Of a DNA stretch of 64,000 nucleotides, positions 34,245 through 41,773 are shown in pieces (the stretch's first letter is position 1; every line of letters starts with the position of its first letter). The stretch is taken from assembly GCF_022024055.1 (NCBI RefSeq), contig NZ_CP091788.1, positions 3,162,001 through 3,226,000 of the forward strand, read 5' to 3'. The notes beneath the pieces were generated by a model. The model was not told the DNA's origin, searched no databases, and saw nothing but the letters and a program-made list of their open reading frames with translations. A program made the translations under genes and the position numbers. This DNA is from Prevotella sp. E2-28. GTDB taxonomy: Bacteria; Bacteroidota; Bacteroidia; Bacteroidales; Bacteroidaceae.

Positions 34245-35525
34245 ATGATAAATCTTTTACGTATTGCAAAGAAAATTCAAGAATGCGACCAGTACATTCA
34301 ACAGTTAGAAAACGAGAACAAATTGCTTCATGAGAACAGCTCGCTTAAAGGGCAGAATAAACAGAGGAAATATGAGACTCATATGAAGAACTGTTTACGC
34401 CCCATACACGATATGGCCGATTTCATCAAAAGCAAGTATGCGTTCCGTCATAACATTGTACGCGACATCTACGAGTTCCGCCCACTGACAGGGAAAAGCA
34501 GTTGGCGTCCCGTTGACGATCGACAGATAAACACCATCATGAACCAAATACAAGATGACAGAGGGGTGTTATGTCTGAAGAGTGCTGTGACACAACGCAT
34601 CAAGAGCACCATCGCAACAGATTATCATCCAGTAAAAGAATACTTGGATAACATACGTGGCAGATGGGATGGTCAGGATCGGATAGATGAACTATGCAGT
34701 AGAATCAATACAAGCGATTACTGCCGTCGTATGATGCATCTATGGTTGAGGGCTATGGTAGCACAATGGTTGGAAATAGACTCCCGCCATGCCAATTCCG
34801 TCATGTTGCTGCTCATCAGTCCACAACAGGGTCTTCAAAAGAGCACCTTCTTACACGAGCTTCTGCCTACTCCACTTTCATCCTATTATACGGACGATTT
34901 TCAGTTGTCCTCAAAGGGCAATGCTGAGCGTAAGCTGGTAGAGTTCGCACTTATCAACATCGACGAGTTCGACAAGATAGCCGTCAAGAAAATGCCCTAT
35001 CTGAAAACGCTCATGCAAACCCTGCGACCATCATTTGTCAAAGCTTACAAGACCTGTTTCAACCAACTGCCCCGCATCGCATCTTTTGCAGGAACAAGTA
35101 ATGAGCAGCATGTGCTTACCGACCGTACCGGCTCGCGTCGTTTTCTCATACTGGAACCTGAGAGCATCATCCAGGTGAATCATATCTGTCATGACCAAAT
35201 CTACGCCCAACTACTTCATGAGATAGAGCATGGTGAACGTTATTACTTCACAAAGGAAGAAGAGAACGAGATGCAGGCAGCCAATCAGATCTACTACAAG
35301 CTAGACCCTCTGGAACAACTGTTCACACAGTTCTATCGTAAGCCTGAAAAAAATGAGGCCTACCAAAAGTTCTCAGCAACACAGCTAATGGAACAGCTTC
35401 GCAAGAAAAACAGTCTATTGCTTCATACAGTGTCACAGAACCAGTTCACCCAAATGCTCAATCGCTTGGACATCCCCAAAGAACATACACATTACGGCAA
35501 CTTTTACCGTGTCATTCCACTCTAA
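34245..35525 (+). CDS. VapE-like (virulence-associated E) P-loop protein with DUF3874-like C-terminus
   Basis: The 426-residue protein begins with a short coiled coil (QYIQQLENENKLLHENSSL), then a VapE/VirE core: HPVKEYLDNIRGRWDGQDRI, a P-loop region PQQGLQKST at 193-201, a Walker B-like INIDEFD at about 237-243, and a motif (SFAGTSNEQHVLTDRTGSRR) resembling helicase motif C with an arginine finger. The P-loop is altered: GLQKST against the usual GxGKST. The C-terminal 120 residues resemble DUF3874. VapE proteins are replication helicase/ATPase-like proteins of phages and integrated elements; here the gene stands alone, without primase domain, integrase or relaxase. It is divergent from the HU-like gene and followed after five bases by a hairpin. 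Confidence 0.85.
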   Translation: MINLLRIAKKIQECDQYIQQLENENKLLHENSSLKGQNKQRKYETHMKNCLRPIHDMADFIKSKYAFRHNIVRDIYEFRPLTGKSSWRPVDDRQINTIMNQIQDDRGVLCLKSAVTQRIKSTIATDYHPVKEYLDNIRGRWDGQDRIDELCSRINTSDYCRRMMHLWLRAMVAQWLEIDSRHANSVMLLLISPQQGLQKSTFLHELLPTPLSSYYTDDFQLSSKGNAERKLVEFALINIDEFDKIAVKKMPYLKTLMQTLRPSFVKAYKTCFNQLPRIASFAGTSNEQHVLTDRTGSRRFLILEPESIIQVNHICHDQIYAQLLHEIEHGERYYFTKEEENEMQAANQIYYKLDPLEQLFTQFYRKPEKNEAYQKFSATQLMEQLRKKNSLLLHTVSQNQFTQMLNRLDIPKEHTHYGNFYRVIPL

Positions 35526-35530
35526 AAAAA

Positions 35531-35583
35531 AGGTTTCACCACATCTCACAGATACATAAGTATTTGCAGAGAAGGTGAAACCT
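35531..35583 (+). terminator. Long inverted repeat behind the VapE-like gene (TTCACC-N33-GGTGAA)
   Basis: AGGTTTCACC (35531-35540) and GGTGAAACCT (35574-35583) pair perfectly across 33 bases. It starts five bases after the stop, has an A run before it and a T run (GAATTTTTATC) after it. It mirrors the hairpin behind the HU-like gene. Confidence 0.85.
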
Positions 35584-35686
35584 GAATTTTTATCATTTTC
35601 AAATGTAAAAACGAGCTTAAAAAGAACATTCTGAGCCCTTTTTATGGTAATAATCAGCAATTTACATCAAAAAATTAACAAAAAAC

Positions 35687-35718
35687 TTGGTCATTTCGCG
35701 AAATGTTTGTACCTTTGC
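35687..35718 (+). promoter_or_regulatory. rpsU: Promoter of rpsU with internal perfect palindrome
   Basis: TTG (35687-35689), 20 bases, then TACCTTTGC (35710-35718). Inside the spacer CATTTCGCGAAATG (35692-35705) is a perfect 14-base palindrome. The leader of about 78 bases also has the dyad TACGTG-TG-CACGTA at 35737-35750. Confidence 0.85.
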
Positions 35719-35796
35719 AGCCACTTTTTGTGTACCTACGTGTGCACGTAAGTAATTCAAGTTTAACCATTTAACAATTTAAAGTCAAAAAACAGT

Positions 35797-35988
35797 ATGA
35801 TTATTGTACCAGTAAAAGAAGGCGAGAACATCGAGAAGGCCCTCAAGAAGTTTAAGAGAAAGTTCGAGAAGACAGGTGTTGTGAAAGAGCTGCGTCGTCG
35901 TCAGCAATTCGACAAGCCTTCTGTCCTGAAGCGCCTGAAGATGGAGCACGCCGTTTACGTACAGCAACTCCGTACAAACGAGGAATAA
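35797..35988 (+). CDS. rpsU: 30S ribosomal protein S21
   Basis: S21 is a small 30S protein; in Bacteroidetes S21, bS18 and bS6 have been linked to hiding the anti-Shine-Dalgarno tail, which fits the weak Shine-Dalgarno use of these bacteria. The 63-residue protein begins MIIVPVKEGENIEKALKKFK and is Lys/Arg-rich (KRKFEKTGVVKELRRRQQ), a normal S21. It has its own promoter and precedes the xerC-like gene by 83 bases, an order recalled for Bacteroidales. Confidence 0.97.
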   Translation: MIIVPVKEGENIEKALKKFKRKFEKTGVVKELRRRQQFDKPSVLKRLKMEHAVYVQQLRTNEE

Positions 35989-36006
35989 GATTTTTTTCTC
36001 GAAAAA

Positions 36007-36038
36007 TTTGGTAGTTTCATAAAATTTCCGTAAATTCG
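36007..36038 (+). promoter_or_regulatory. Possible promoter of the xerC-like gene
   Basis: TTTG (36007-36010), 20 bases, then TAAATTCG (36031-36038), one mismatch from TAnnTTTG, 33 bases before the ATG at 36072. Confidence 0.5.
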
Positions 36039-36071
36039 TTGCCGAAAACAATAGTTTGATTGCAACGCTTT

Positions 36072-36950
36072 ATGATTGACCAGTTTCTCGACTATCTGCG
36101 CTACGAGCGAAATCGCAGTGAACTGACAGTAAAAAGGTATGAGGACAGTCTGACTGACTTCCAGAAATACTTCGAGGAACAAGAGGAGGGACTCAGCTGG
36201 ACATCGGTAGATGCTGATGTAATCCGCGGATGGATGGAGAGTCTCATGGAAAGAGGCAACACCGCCTCGACTGTGAATACAGGGCTATCGGCTCTGCGCT
36301 CCTTTTTCAGATTTGCCCTCGCAAGGAAGATGGTCAACAAGGATCCCGCTCACATGATAACGGGGCCTAAAAAGCGGAAGCCACTGCCTCAATTTGTCAA
36401 AGAGGAAGAGATAAACGAACTCCTAGACAAGACCGAATGGAGTGATGAGTATAAAGATGTACGTGCGCGTACAATTATAATTACTCTATACGAGGCAGGT
36501 CTCAGACGCAGCGAACTGATAGGGCTGAACGATAGCGACGTAGATTTCGAGGCCATGCAACTAAAGGTTACTGGCAAGAGAAACAAGCAACGCATCATCC
36601 CTTTCGGCAAAGAGCTGGCAGAGCAGTTAAGACAGTACATAGACTGTCGAGACAAAAAGGTCGCAAAACAATCGGAAGCACTATTCCTTAATAAAAAAGG
36701 ATCAAGGATATCCGAATCGGAAGTCTATAAAACAGTAAAGGAGAATCTTTCAAAGGTAACCACACTCAAGAAAAGATCCCCACACGTTCTAAGACACAGT
36801 TTTGCAACAGCCATGCTCAATCATGAAGCAGGACTGGAAAGTGTAAAGAAACTTTTAGGCCATGAAAGCCTGGAGACAACACAAATCTACACACACACCA
36901 CGTTCGAGCAACTAAAACGAGTTTACAAAGAGGCCCATCCAAGGGACTAG
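36072..36950 (+). CDS. xerC: Tyrosine recombinase, XerC/XerD-like
   Basis: The 292-residue protein has the N-terminal SAM-like domain (FLDYLRYERNRSELTVKRYE) and the catalytic domain with the first Arg in YEAGLRRSELIGL, the HVLRHSFATAML motif (HxxR), LLGHESLETT and the nucleophile region QIYTHTT. This set is complete, so it should be active in site-specific recombination such as dimer resolution of the chromosome. An upstream TTG at 36060 is a weaker start. It lies between rpsU and hpf, a housekeeping location, so it is unlikely to be a mobile-element integrase. Assignment of XerC versus XerD is not certain. Confidence 0.9.
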   Translation: MIDQFLDYLRYERNRSELTVKRYEDSLTDFQKYFEEQEEGLSWTSVDADVIRGWMESLMERGNTASTVNTGLSALRSFFRFALARKMVNKDPAHMITGPKKRKPLPQFVKEEEINELLDKTEWSDEYKDVRARTIIITLYEAGLRRSELIGLNDSDVDFEAMQLKVTGKRNKQRIIPFGKELAEQLRQYIDCRDKKVAKQSEALFLNKKGSRISESEVYKTVKENLSKVTTLKKRSPHVLRHSFATAMLNHEAGLESVKKLLGHESLETTQIYTHTTFEQLKRVYKEAHPRD

Positions 36951-36978
36951 AGCTTTATAGTTTAACTTTTTAAAAATT

Positions 36979-36983
36979 GGAGG
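36979..36983 (+). promoter_or_regulatory. Unusually strong Shine-Dalgarno site ahead of hpf
   Basis: GGAGG lies six bases before the ATG at 36989. Most other starts in this window have only A-rich leaders, so a good match is notable and selects the second Met (MEIKIQ) over the one at 36977. Confidence 0.7.
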
Positions 36984-36988
36984 TAACT

Positions 36989-37288
36989 ATGGAAATTAAG
37001 ATTCAGTCGATTCATTTCGACGCTACCGAGAAGTTAGAGGCGTTTATCGAAAAGAAAGTCGCCAAGTTAGAAAAGTCGTACGAAGATATACAGAAAGTTG
37101 AGGTGCAATTAAAAGTCGTGAAGCCGGCTACCGCACAAAACAAAGAAGCAAGCATCCAGGTTTTAGTACCAGGAAGTACGCTTAGGGTAGAGAAGACAAG
37201 CGACACATTTGAAGAAAGTATAGACCTCTGCGTTGACTCAATGAGGGCTCAATTGCAGAAATACAAGGAAAAATTGAGAAATTACTAA
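36989..37288 (+). CDS. hpf: Ribosome hibernation promoting factor/RaiA family protein
   Basis: The 99-residue protein matches the short HPF type, which binds the 30S decoding channel and promotes inactive 100S or 70S ribosomes in slow growth. Seen features: MEIKIQSIHFDATEKLEAFI, KVEVQLKVVKPA and the C-terminal SIDLCVDSMRAQLQKYK. The long C-terminal domain of long-form HPF is absent. The start is chosen from the GGAGG at 36979. It follows the xerC-like gene and precedes the tRNA-tuf unit. Confidence 0.93.
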   Translation: MEIKIQSIHFDATEKLEAFIEKKVAKLEKSYEDIQKVEVQLKVVKPATAQNKEASIQVLVPGSTLRVEKTSDTFEESIDLCVDSMRAQLQKYKEKLRNY

Positions 37289-37305
37289 AAAAAAACTAGA
37301 AAAGT

Positions 37306-37337
37306 TTTGGTAATTCAAAAATAAGTCGTAACTTTGC
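37306..37337 (+). promoter_or_regulatory. Promoter of the tRNA-tuf operon
   Basis: TTTG (37306-37309), 19 bases, TAACTTTGC (37329-37337): a full Bacteroidales promoter, about 53 bases before the first tRNA. Confidence 0.88.
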
Positions 37338-37389
37338 AGCCGTTTTCCGACAGGTCGTAAATCTGAAGAGAGAGCGGCTGCTAAGAAAA

Positions 37390-37463
37390 GCCTCTTTAGC
37401 TCAGTTGGCCAGAGCACGTGATTTGTAATCTCGGGGTCGTTGGTTCGAATCCGACAAGAGGCT
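37390..37463 (+). tRNA. tRNA-Thr (anticodon TGT), second identical copy
   Basis: Same 74 bases as 4409-4482: acceptor GCCTCTT/AAGAGGC, loop TTTGTAA with anticodon TGT, canonical T arm. It is first in a run of four tRNAs ahead of tuf. Confidence 0.97.
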
Positions 37464-37504
37464 CAAAAGGAAGGAGGAAAAAGCTCGCAAGAGCAAAAAG
37501 GCTT

Positions 37505-37587
37505 GGGTGTTTTCCAGAGTGGCCAAATGGGGCAGACTGTAAATCTGCTGTCTTTCGACTTCGGTGGTTCGAATCCATCAGCACCCA
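37505..37587 (+). tRNA. tRNA-Tyr (anticodon GTA)
   Basis: Acceptor GGGTGTT pairs with AGCACCC (one G-T). The stem GCAGA/TCTGC holds loop CTGTAAA with anticodon GTA. A long variable arm (TGTCTTTCGACTTCGG) is as expected for the 83-base class II tRNA-Tyr. Confidence 0.96.
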
Positions 37588-37605
37588 CTCTCAAGAGATG
37601 TTTTT

Positions 37606-37678
37606 GCGGAAATAGCTCAGTTGATAGAGCACTAGCCTTCCAAGCTGGGGGTCGCGGGTTTGAGCCCCGTTTTCCGCT
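37606..37678 (+). tRNA. tRNA-Gly (anticodon TCC)
   Basis: Acceptor GCGGAAA/TTTCCGC pairs fully; anticodon loop CTTCCAA carries TCC; T arm GCGGG/CCCGT closes the loop TTTGAGC. CCA is not encoded. Confidence 0.96.
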
Positions 37679-37688
37679 CTATAAACAT

Positions 37689-37760
<72 letters not shown>

Positions 37761-37830
37761 CTCCCTGAGGAAAGAATGGAGGAGCAAAAACAACAAGTAG
37801 TATAAACAAATTTTATAAAACAACAAAACA

Positions 37831-39015
37831 ATGGCAAAAGAGACATTTGTGCGCACCAAACCGCACGTAAACATCGGTACTATTGGTCACGTTGACCACG
37901 GTAAGACAACTCTGACCGCTGCTATCACCACCGTACTGGCTAAGGCAGGTCTTTCTGAGGTGAAGTCATTCGACCAGATTGACAATGCTCCCGAGGAGAA
38001 GGAGCGTGGTATCACAATTAACACTGCTCACGTTGAGTACGAGACTAAGCTGCGTCACTACGCTCACGTGGACTGCCCGGGACACGCCGACTATGTGAAG
38101 AACATGGTAACTGGTGCTGCTCAGATGGACGGTGCTATCCTTGTTGTAGCTGCAACTGATGGTCCTATGCCTCAGACTCGTGAGCACGTTTTGCTCGCTC
38201 GTCAGGTAAACGTACCTCGTCTGGTTGTATTCCTGAACAAGTGCGATATGGTTGAGGATGAGGAGATGCTGGAGCTCGTTGAGATGGAGGTCCGCGAGAT
38301 TCTGGAGCAGTATGAGTTCGAGGATGATACTCCTATCATTCGTGGCTCTGCCCTCGGTGCTCTGAACGGCGTTGAGAAGTGGGAGCAGAAGGTTATGGAG
38401 CTGATGGATACTTGCGACACTTGGATTCAGGAGCCTCCTCGTGCTACCGACAAGCCCTTCCTGATGCCTGTTGAGGACGTATTCTCAATCACAGGTCGTG
38501 GTACTGTAGCTACAGGTCGTATCGAGACTGGTGTTATCCGCGTTGGTGATGCTGTTGAACTGCTCGGTCTTGGTGAGGACAAGAACTCAGTTGTAACTGG
38601 TGTCGAGATGTTCCGTAAGATCCTGGATGAGGGTCAGGCTGGTGATAACGTAGGTCTGCTGCTCCGTGGTATCGACAAGAACGAGATCAAGCGTGGTATG
38701 GTGCTCTGCCATCCCGGACAGATCAAGCCATTCAAGAAGTTCAAGGCTTCTATCTACGTTCTGAAGAAGGAAGAGGGTGGTCGTCACACTCCATTCGGAA
38801 ACAAGTATCGTCCTCAGTTCTACCTCCGTACCATGGACTGCACGGGTGAAATTTCTCTGCCCGAGGGAGTTGAGATGGTAATGCCTGGTGACAACGTTGA
38901 GATCACTGTTGAGCTGATCTACGCTGTTGCTCTGAACAAGGGTCTGCGTTTCGCTATCCGTGAGGGTGGTCGCACCGTAGGTTCTGGCCAGATCACAGAG
39001 GTATTCGAGGACTAA
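37831..39015 (+). CDS. tuf: Translation elongation factor Tu
   Basis: EF-Tu carries aminoacyl-tRNA to the ribosome with GTP. The 394-residue protein has GHVDHGKTT at residues 19-27, the switch region [26 protein letters not shown], and the domain 2-3 sequence ending [10 protein letters not shown]. Length is normal. Co-transcription with the four upstream tRNAs is suggested by the single promoter at 37306. The stop codon lies in a small hairpin loop (39006-39021) and is followed by a CTAG array. Confidence 0.99.
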   Translation: MAKETFVRTKPHVNIGTIGHVDHGKTTLTAAITTVLAKAGLSEVKSFDQIDNAPEEKERGITINTAHVEYETKLRHYAHVDCPGHADYVKNMVTGAAQMDGAILVVAATDGPMPQTREHVLLARQVNVPRLVVFLNKCDMVEDEEMLELVEMEVREILEQYEFEDDTPIIRGSALGALNGVEKWEQKVMELMDTCDTWIQEPPRATDKPFLMPVEDVFSITGRGTVATGRIETGVIRVGDAVELLGLGEDKNSVVTGVEMFRKILDEGQAGDNVGLLLRGIDKNEIKRGMVLCHPGQIKPFKKFKASIYVLKKEEGGRHTPFGNKYRPQFYLRTMDCTGEISLPEGVEMVMPGDNVEITVELIYAVALNKGLRFAIREGGRTVGSGQITEVFED

Positions 39016-39021
39016 TCCTCG
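39006..39021 (+). other. Hairpin spanning the tuf stop codon
   Basis: CGAGGA (39006-39011) and TCCTCG (39016-39021) pair perfectly, with loop CTAA holding most of the TAA stop (39013-39015). Confidence 0.7.
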
Positions 39022-39026
39022 ACACT

Positions 39027-39060
39027 TCTAGAAACTCTAGAACATCTAGAAATACTAGAT
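39027..39060. repeat. CTAG array, 9-base period, after tuf
   Basis: CTAG occurs at 39028, 39037, 39046 and 39055, exactly 9 bases apart: CTAGAAACT, CTAGAACAT, CTAGAAATA, CTAGAT. It lies 12 bases after the tuf stop. Confidence 0.95.
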
Positions 39061-39066
39061 AAAAAC

Positions 39067-39092
39067 AAGCCCCCGCTCATGGGTGGGGGCTT
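39067..39092 (+). terminator. GC-rich hairpin after tuf, partial terminator or processing site
   Basis: AAGCCCCC (39067-39074) pairs with GGGGGCTT (39085-39092) across ten bases, with no long T run after it. It lies five bases before tRNA-Trp, so partial termination or tRNA-processing is likely. Confidence 0.75.
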
Positions 39093-39096
39093 ACTT

Positions 39097-39169
39097 ACGG
39101 GAATAGCTCAGTTGGTAGAGCATCGGTCTCCAAAACCGAGGGTCGTGGGTTCGAGTCCTCCTTCCCGTG
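39097..39169 (+). tRNA. tRNA-Trp (anticodon CCA)
   Basis: Acceptor ACGGGAA/TTCCCGT pairs fully; stem TCGGT/ACCGA holds loop CTCCAAA with CCA. It lies 20 bases before secE, the usual Bacteroidetes arrangement. Confidence 0.97.
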
Positions 39170-39188
39170 CAAAAAGAAAGAATAGAAG

Positions 39189-39377
39189 ATGATGAAATTT
39201 TTCAACTATTGCAAAGTGTGCTACGATGAATTGGCACACAAGGTAACATGGCCGACACGCAAGGAGCTGACTGGTAGTGCTGTTTTGGTATTAACGGCAT
39301 CAGTGATTATCGCCTTGGTGGTATTCGGTATGGATTTCGCATTTGAGAAAATCATGAGTTTGGTATATCCAGGCTAA
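39189..39377 (+). CDS. secE: Preprotein translocase subunit SecE
   Basis: SecE is the clamp-like helix subunit of SecYEG. The 62-residue protein has a cytoplasmic amphipathic part (CYDELAHKVTWPTRKEL, the conserved VTWPT motif) and one membrane helix (AVLVLTASVIIALVVFGMDF). This is the short single-helix form. Two adjacent ATG codons (39189, 39192) are equally possible starts. It is followed 17 bases later by nusG as in most bacteria. Confidence 0.96.
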   Translation: MMKFFNYCKVCYDELAHKVTWPTRKELTGSAVLVLTASVIIALVVFGMDFAFEKIMSLVYPG

Positions 39378-39394
39378 TACTATAGAGTTAGGAA

Positions 39395-39940
39395 ATGGCA
39401 GAGACTGGAAAGAAATGGTATGTCCTGAAAGCTGTTAGCGGAAAAGAAGGTAAGGTTAAGGAATATCTGGAGGCATTAATGAAGAACAATAAAGCTCTGG
39501 CTGACGCTGTCGGTCAGATTCTTTTGCCAACAGAGAAATATGCCCAGCTGCGTAACGGCAAGCGTGTAGTCAAGGAGAAATTGTTCCTCCCTGGCTATGT
39601 TCTCGTGGAAGCTCGTTTAGACGGTGAGATTGCTCACACACTCCGCTTCATTCCTAATGTGCTTGGCTTCTTGGGTGGTATGGATAATCCTAGCCCCGTT
39701 CGTCAGGCCGACATTAACCGAATCCTCGGTACTGTGGAAGACACAGCAATCCGCACGGAAGAGGTAGCAATACCTTTCGTCCTCGACGAGGCTGTAAAGG
39801 TAACCGATGGTCCTTTCAGTGGATTCAGCGGTATTATCGAAGAAATTAATGCCGAAAAGCGTAAGCTGAAGGTTACAGTAAAAATATTCGGACGCAAGAC
39901 TCCTCTGGAGCTTGGGTTCAACCAAGTAGAGAAAGAATAA
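39395..39940 (+). CDS. nusG: Transcription termination/antitermination protein NusG
   Basis: NusG binds RNA polymerase and links it to Rho or to ribosomal S10. The 181-residue protein has the NGN domain (KKWYVLKAVSGKEGKVKEYL, FLPGYVLVEARL, HTLRFIPNVLGFLGG) and the C-terminal KOW domain (VKVTDGPFSGFSGIIEEIN). The order secE-nusG-rplK is standard. Length is typical of NusG. Confidence 0.98.
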   Translation: MAETGKKWYVLKAVSGKEGKVKEYLEALMKNNKALADAVGQILLPTEKYAQLRNGKRVVKEKLFLPGYVLVEARLDGEIAHTLRFIPNVLGFLGGMDNPSPVRQADINRILGTVEDTAIRTEEVAIPFVLDEAVKVTDGPFSGFSGIIEEINAEKRKLKVTVKIFGRKTPLELGFNQVEKE

Positions 39941-40030
39941 GGCGTAGTTACGTGCGCTATTCTAGTATACGGCTGAAGAGGCTTCCACTCAGAGGCTTAT
40001 ATGCAAATCATTCAAAATTAACAAACAGAA

Positions 40031-40471
40031 ATGGCTAAAGAAGTTGCTGGATTAATCAAATTACAGATTAAAGGTGGCGCTGCGAATCCCTCGCCTCCCG
40101 TAGGACCTGCTCTGGGTTCAAAGGGTATCAACATCATGGGATTCTGCAAAGAGTTCAACGCCAGAACCCAGGATAAGGCAGGCAAGATTCTTCCTGTCGT
40201 TATTACTTACTATGCCGACAAGTCTTTCAGTTTTGTCATCAAGACTCCTCCCGCAGCTGTTCAGTTGCTCGAGGCTGCCAAGGTGAAGAGCGGAAGTGCA
40301 GAGCCTAACCGTAAGAAGGTGGCTACTGTAACCTGGGATCAGGTTCGCGCTATTGCCGAGGATAAGATGGCTGACCTCAACTGTTTCACAATTGAGTCTG
40401 CTATGAAGCTGATTGCTGGTACGGCACGCAGTATGGGTATTACTGTAAAAGGGGATTTCCCTGGTGAATAA
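40031..40471 (+). CDS. rplK: 50S ribosomal protein L11
   Basis: L11 lies in the GTPase-associated centre of the 50S. The 146-residue protein has the start [37 protein letters not shown] and the C-terminal GTARSMGI region. In many bacteria L1 controls the rplK-rplA mRNA through a leader; the 90-base gap upstream (39941-40030) contains the direct repeat AGAGGCTT twice but no clear L1-site copy. Confidence 0.98.
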   Translation: MAKEVAGLIKLQIKGGAANPSPPVGPALGSKGINIMGFCKEFNARTQDKAGKILPVVITYYADKSFSFVIKTPPAAVQLLEAAKVKSGSAEPNRKKVATVTWDQVRAIAEDKMADLNCFTIESAMKLIAGTARSMGITVKGDFPGE

Positions 40472-40494
40472 CAAATAACTTCAATTTTAAGACA

Positions 40495-41187
40495 ATGAGT
40501 AAACTGACAAAAAATCAAAAGTTGGTAGCTGATAAGGTTGAAGCAGGGAAAGCATACTCTTTGAAGGAAGCAGCCGCATTGGTGAAGGAAATTACCACCA
40601 CCAAGTTTGATGCTTCTGTTGATATCGATGTACGCTTGGGCGTTGACCCACGTAAGGCCAACCAGATGGTTCGCGGTGTTGTTTCACTGCCTAACGGAAC
40701 TGGTAAGGTAACTCGCGTGCTCGCCCTCTGTACTCCTGATCAGGAGGCTGCCGCCAAGGAAGCCGGTGCCGACTATGTTGGTCTCGATGAATATATCGAA
40801 AAGATCAAGGGCGGTTGGACCGATATTGATGTAATCATTACAATGCCCTCATGCATGGGTAAGTTGGGTCCCTTGGGTCGTGTTCTCGGTCCTCGCGGTT
40901 TGATGCCTAACCCCAAGAGTGGCACTGTTACTATGGACGTTGCTAAAGCAGTTAAGGAAGTTAAGCAGGGTAAGATTGACTTCAAGGTTGACAAGGCCGG
41001 TATCGTGCACACGTCAATTGGTAAGATCTCTTTCAATGCTGACCAGATTTTCGAGAACGCGAAGGAATTCGTTGCTACGATTATCAAGTTGAAGCCTGCT
41101 GCTGCAAAGGGTACCTATATCAAGAGTATCTTCCTTTCAAGCACTATGAGTAAGGGTATCAAGATAGATCCTAAATCAGTTGAATAA
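40495..41187 (+). CDS. rplA: 50S ribosomal protein L1
   Basis: L1 forms the mobile stalk at the E site and is often an operon autoregulator. The 230-residue protein has [19 protein letters not shown] sequence, [20 protein letters not shown] and [11 protein letters not shown] at the end. It lies 23 bases after rplK. Confidence 0.98.
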   Translation: MSKLTKNQKLVADKVEAGKAYSLKEAAALVKEITTTKFDASVDIDVRLGVDPRKANQMVRGVVSLPNGTGKVTRVLALCTPDQEAAAKEAGADYVGLDEYIEKIKGGWTDIDVIITMPSCMGKLGPLGRVLGPRGLMPNPKSGTVTMDVAKAVKEVKQGKIDFKVDKAGIVHTSIGKISFNADQIFENAKEFVATIIKLKPAAAKGTYIKSIFLSSTMSKGIKIDPKSVE

Positions 41188-41207
41188 CTCGTTAAAAGAT
41201 TAGACAA

Positions 41208-41723
41208 ATGAAAAAGGAAGTAAAAGATACTATCATCGTAGAACTTGGAGAGAAACTGAAGCAGTATCCTCACTTCTATCTGGTTGACCTGACCGGACTG
41301 AACGCTGAGAAGACTAGCGACCTGCGTCGTAAGTGCTTCAAGAACGAAATCAAGATGGTTGTTGTTAAGAACACCCTGCTCCACAAGGCTTTCGAAGCTT
41401 CGGAGATTGATTTCTCTCCCCTATATGACTGCTTGAAGGGTAACACCGCTGTTATGTTCGCACAGACAGCTAATGTACCCGCCAAACTCCTCAAGGAATA
41501 TGAGAAGGAAGGTATTCCCGCATTGAAGGGTGCCTATGCCGAGGAAAGCATCTTCGTTGGTGCTGACAAACTTGCAGAGTTGGTTGCTATCAAGAGCAAG
41601 AACGAGCTTATCGCCGAGGTTGTGGCTTTGCTGCAGTCTCCAATCAAGAATGTTGTTTCTGGCTTGAATGCTGGTGGCAAGGTTCACGGATTGCTTGACG
41701 CTATCGCTGAGCGTAACAAATAA
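41208..41723 (+). CDS. rplJ: 50S ribosomal protein L10
   Basis: L10 anchors L7/L12 dimers to the 50S stalk. The 171-residue protein begins MKKEVKDTIIVELGEKLKQY and has YLVDLTGLNAEKTSDLRRKC and the C-terminal L12-binding helix region. Only 20 bases separate it from rplA, too short to hold the classical L10 leader of other bacteria. Confidence 0.97.
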   Translation: MKKEVKDTIIVELGEKLKQYPHFYLVDLTGLNAEKTSDLRRKCFKNEIKMVVVKNTLLHKAFEASEIDFSPLYDCLKGNTAVMFAQTANVPAKLLKEYEKEGIPALKGAYAEESIFVGADKLAELVAIKSKNELIAEVVALLQSPIKNVVSGLNAGGKVHGLLDAIAERNK

Positions 41724-41773
41724 GCGAAATTAAGTAACATTCACATTAAAAACAATTAAAAATTTTAAATAAA

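Noticed and set aside
33205..35592. HU/VapE region as an intact prophage or integrative element
   Set aside because: No integrase, relaxase, structural or partition genes and no clear direct target repeats are present; only the two genes and hairpins can be supported.
36072..36950. xerC-like gene as integrase of a mobile element with the HU/VapE pair
   Set aside because: It lies between rpsU and hpf, a place I recall as conserved in Bacteroidales, and is beyond the rpsU promoter.
39941..40030. L1-binding leader ahead of rplK
   Set aside because: The gap has a direct repeat AGAGGCTT and a weak fold, but I could not match it to the L1 rRNA site.
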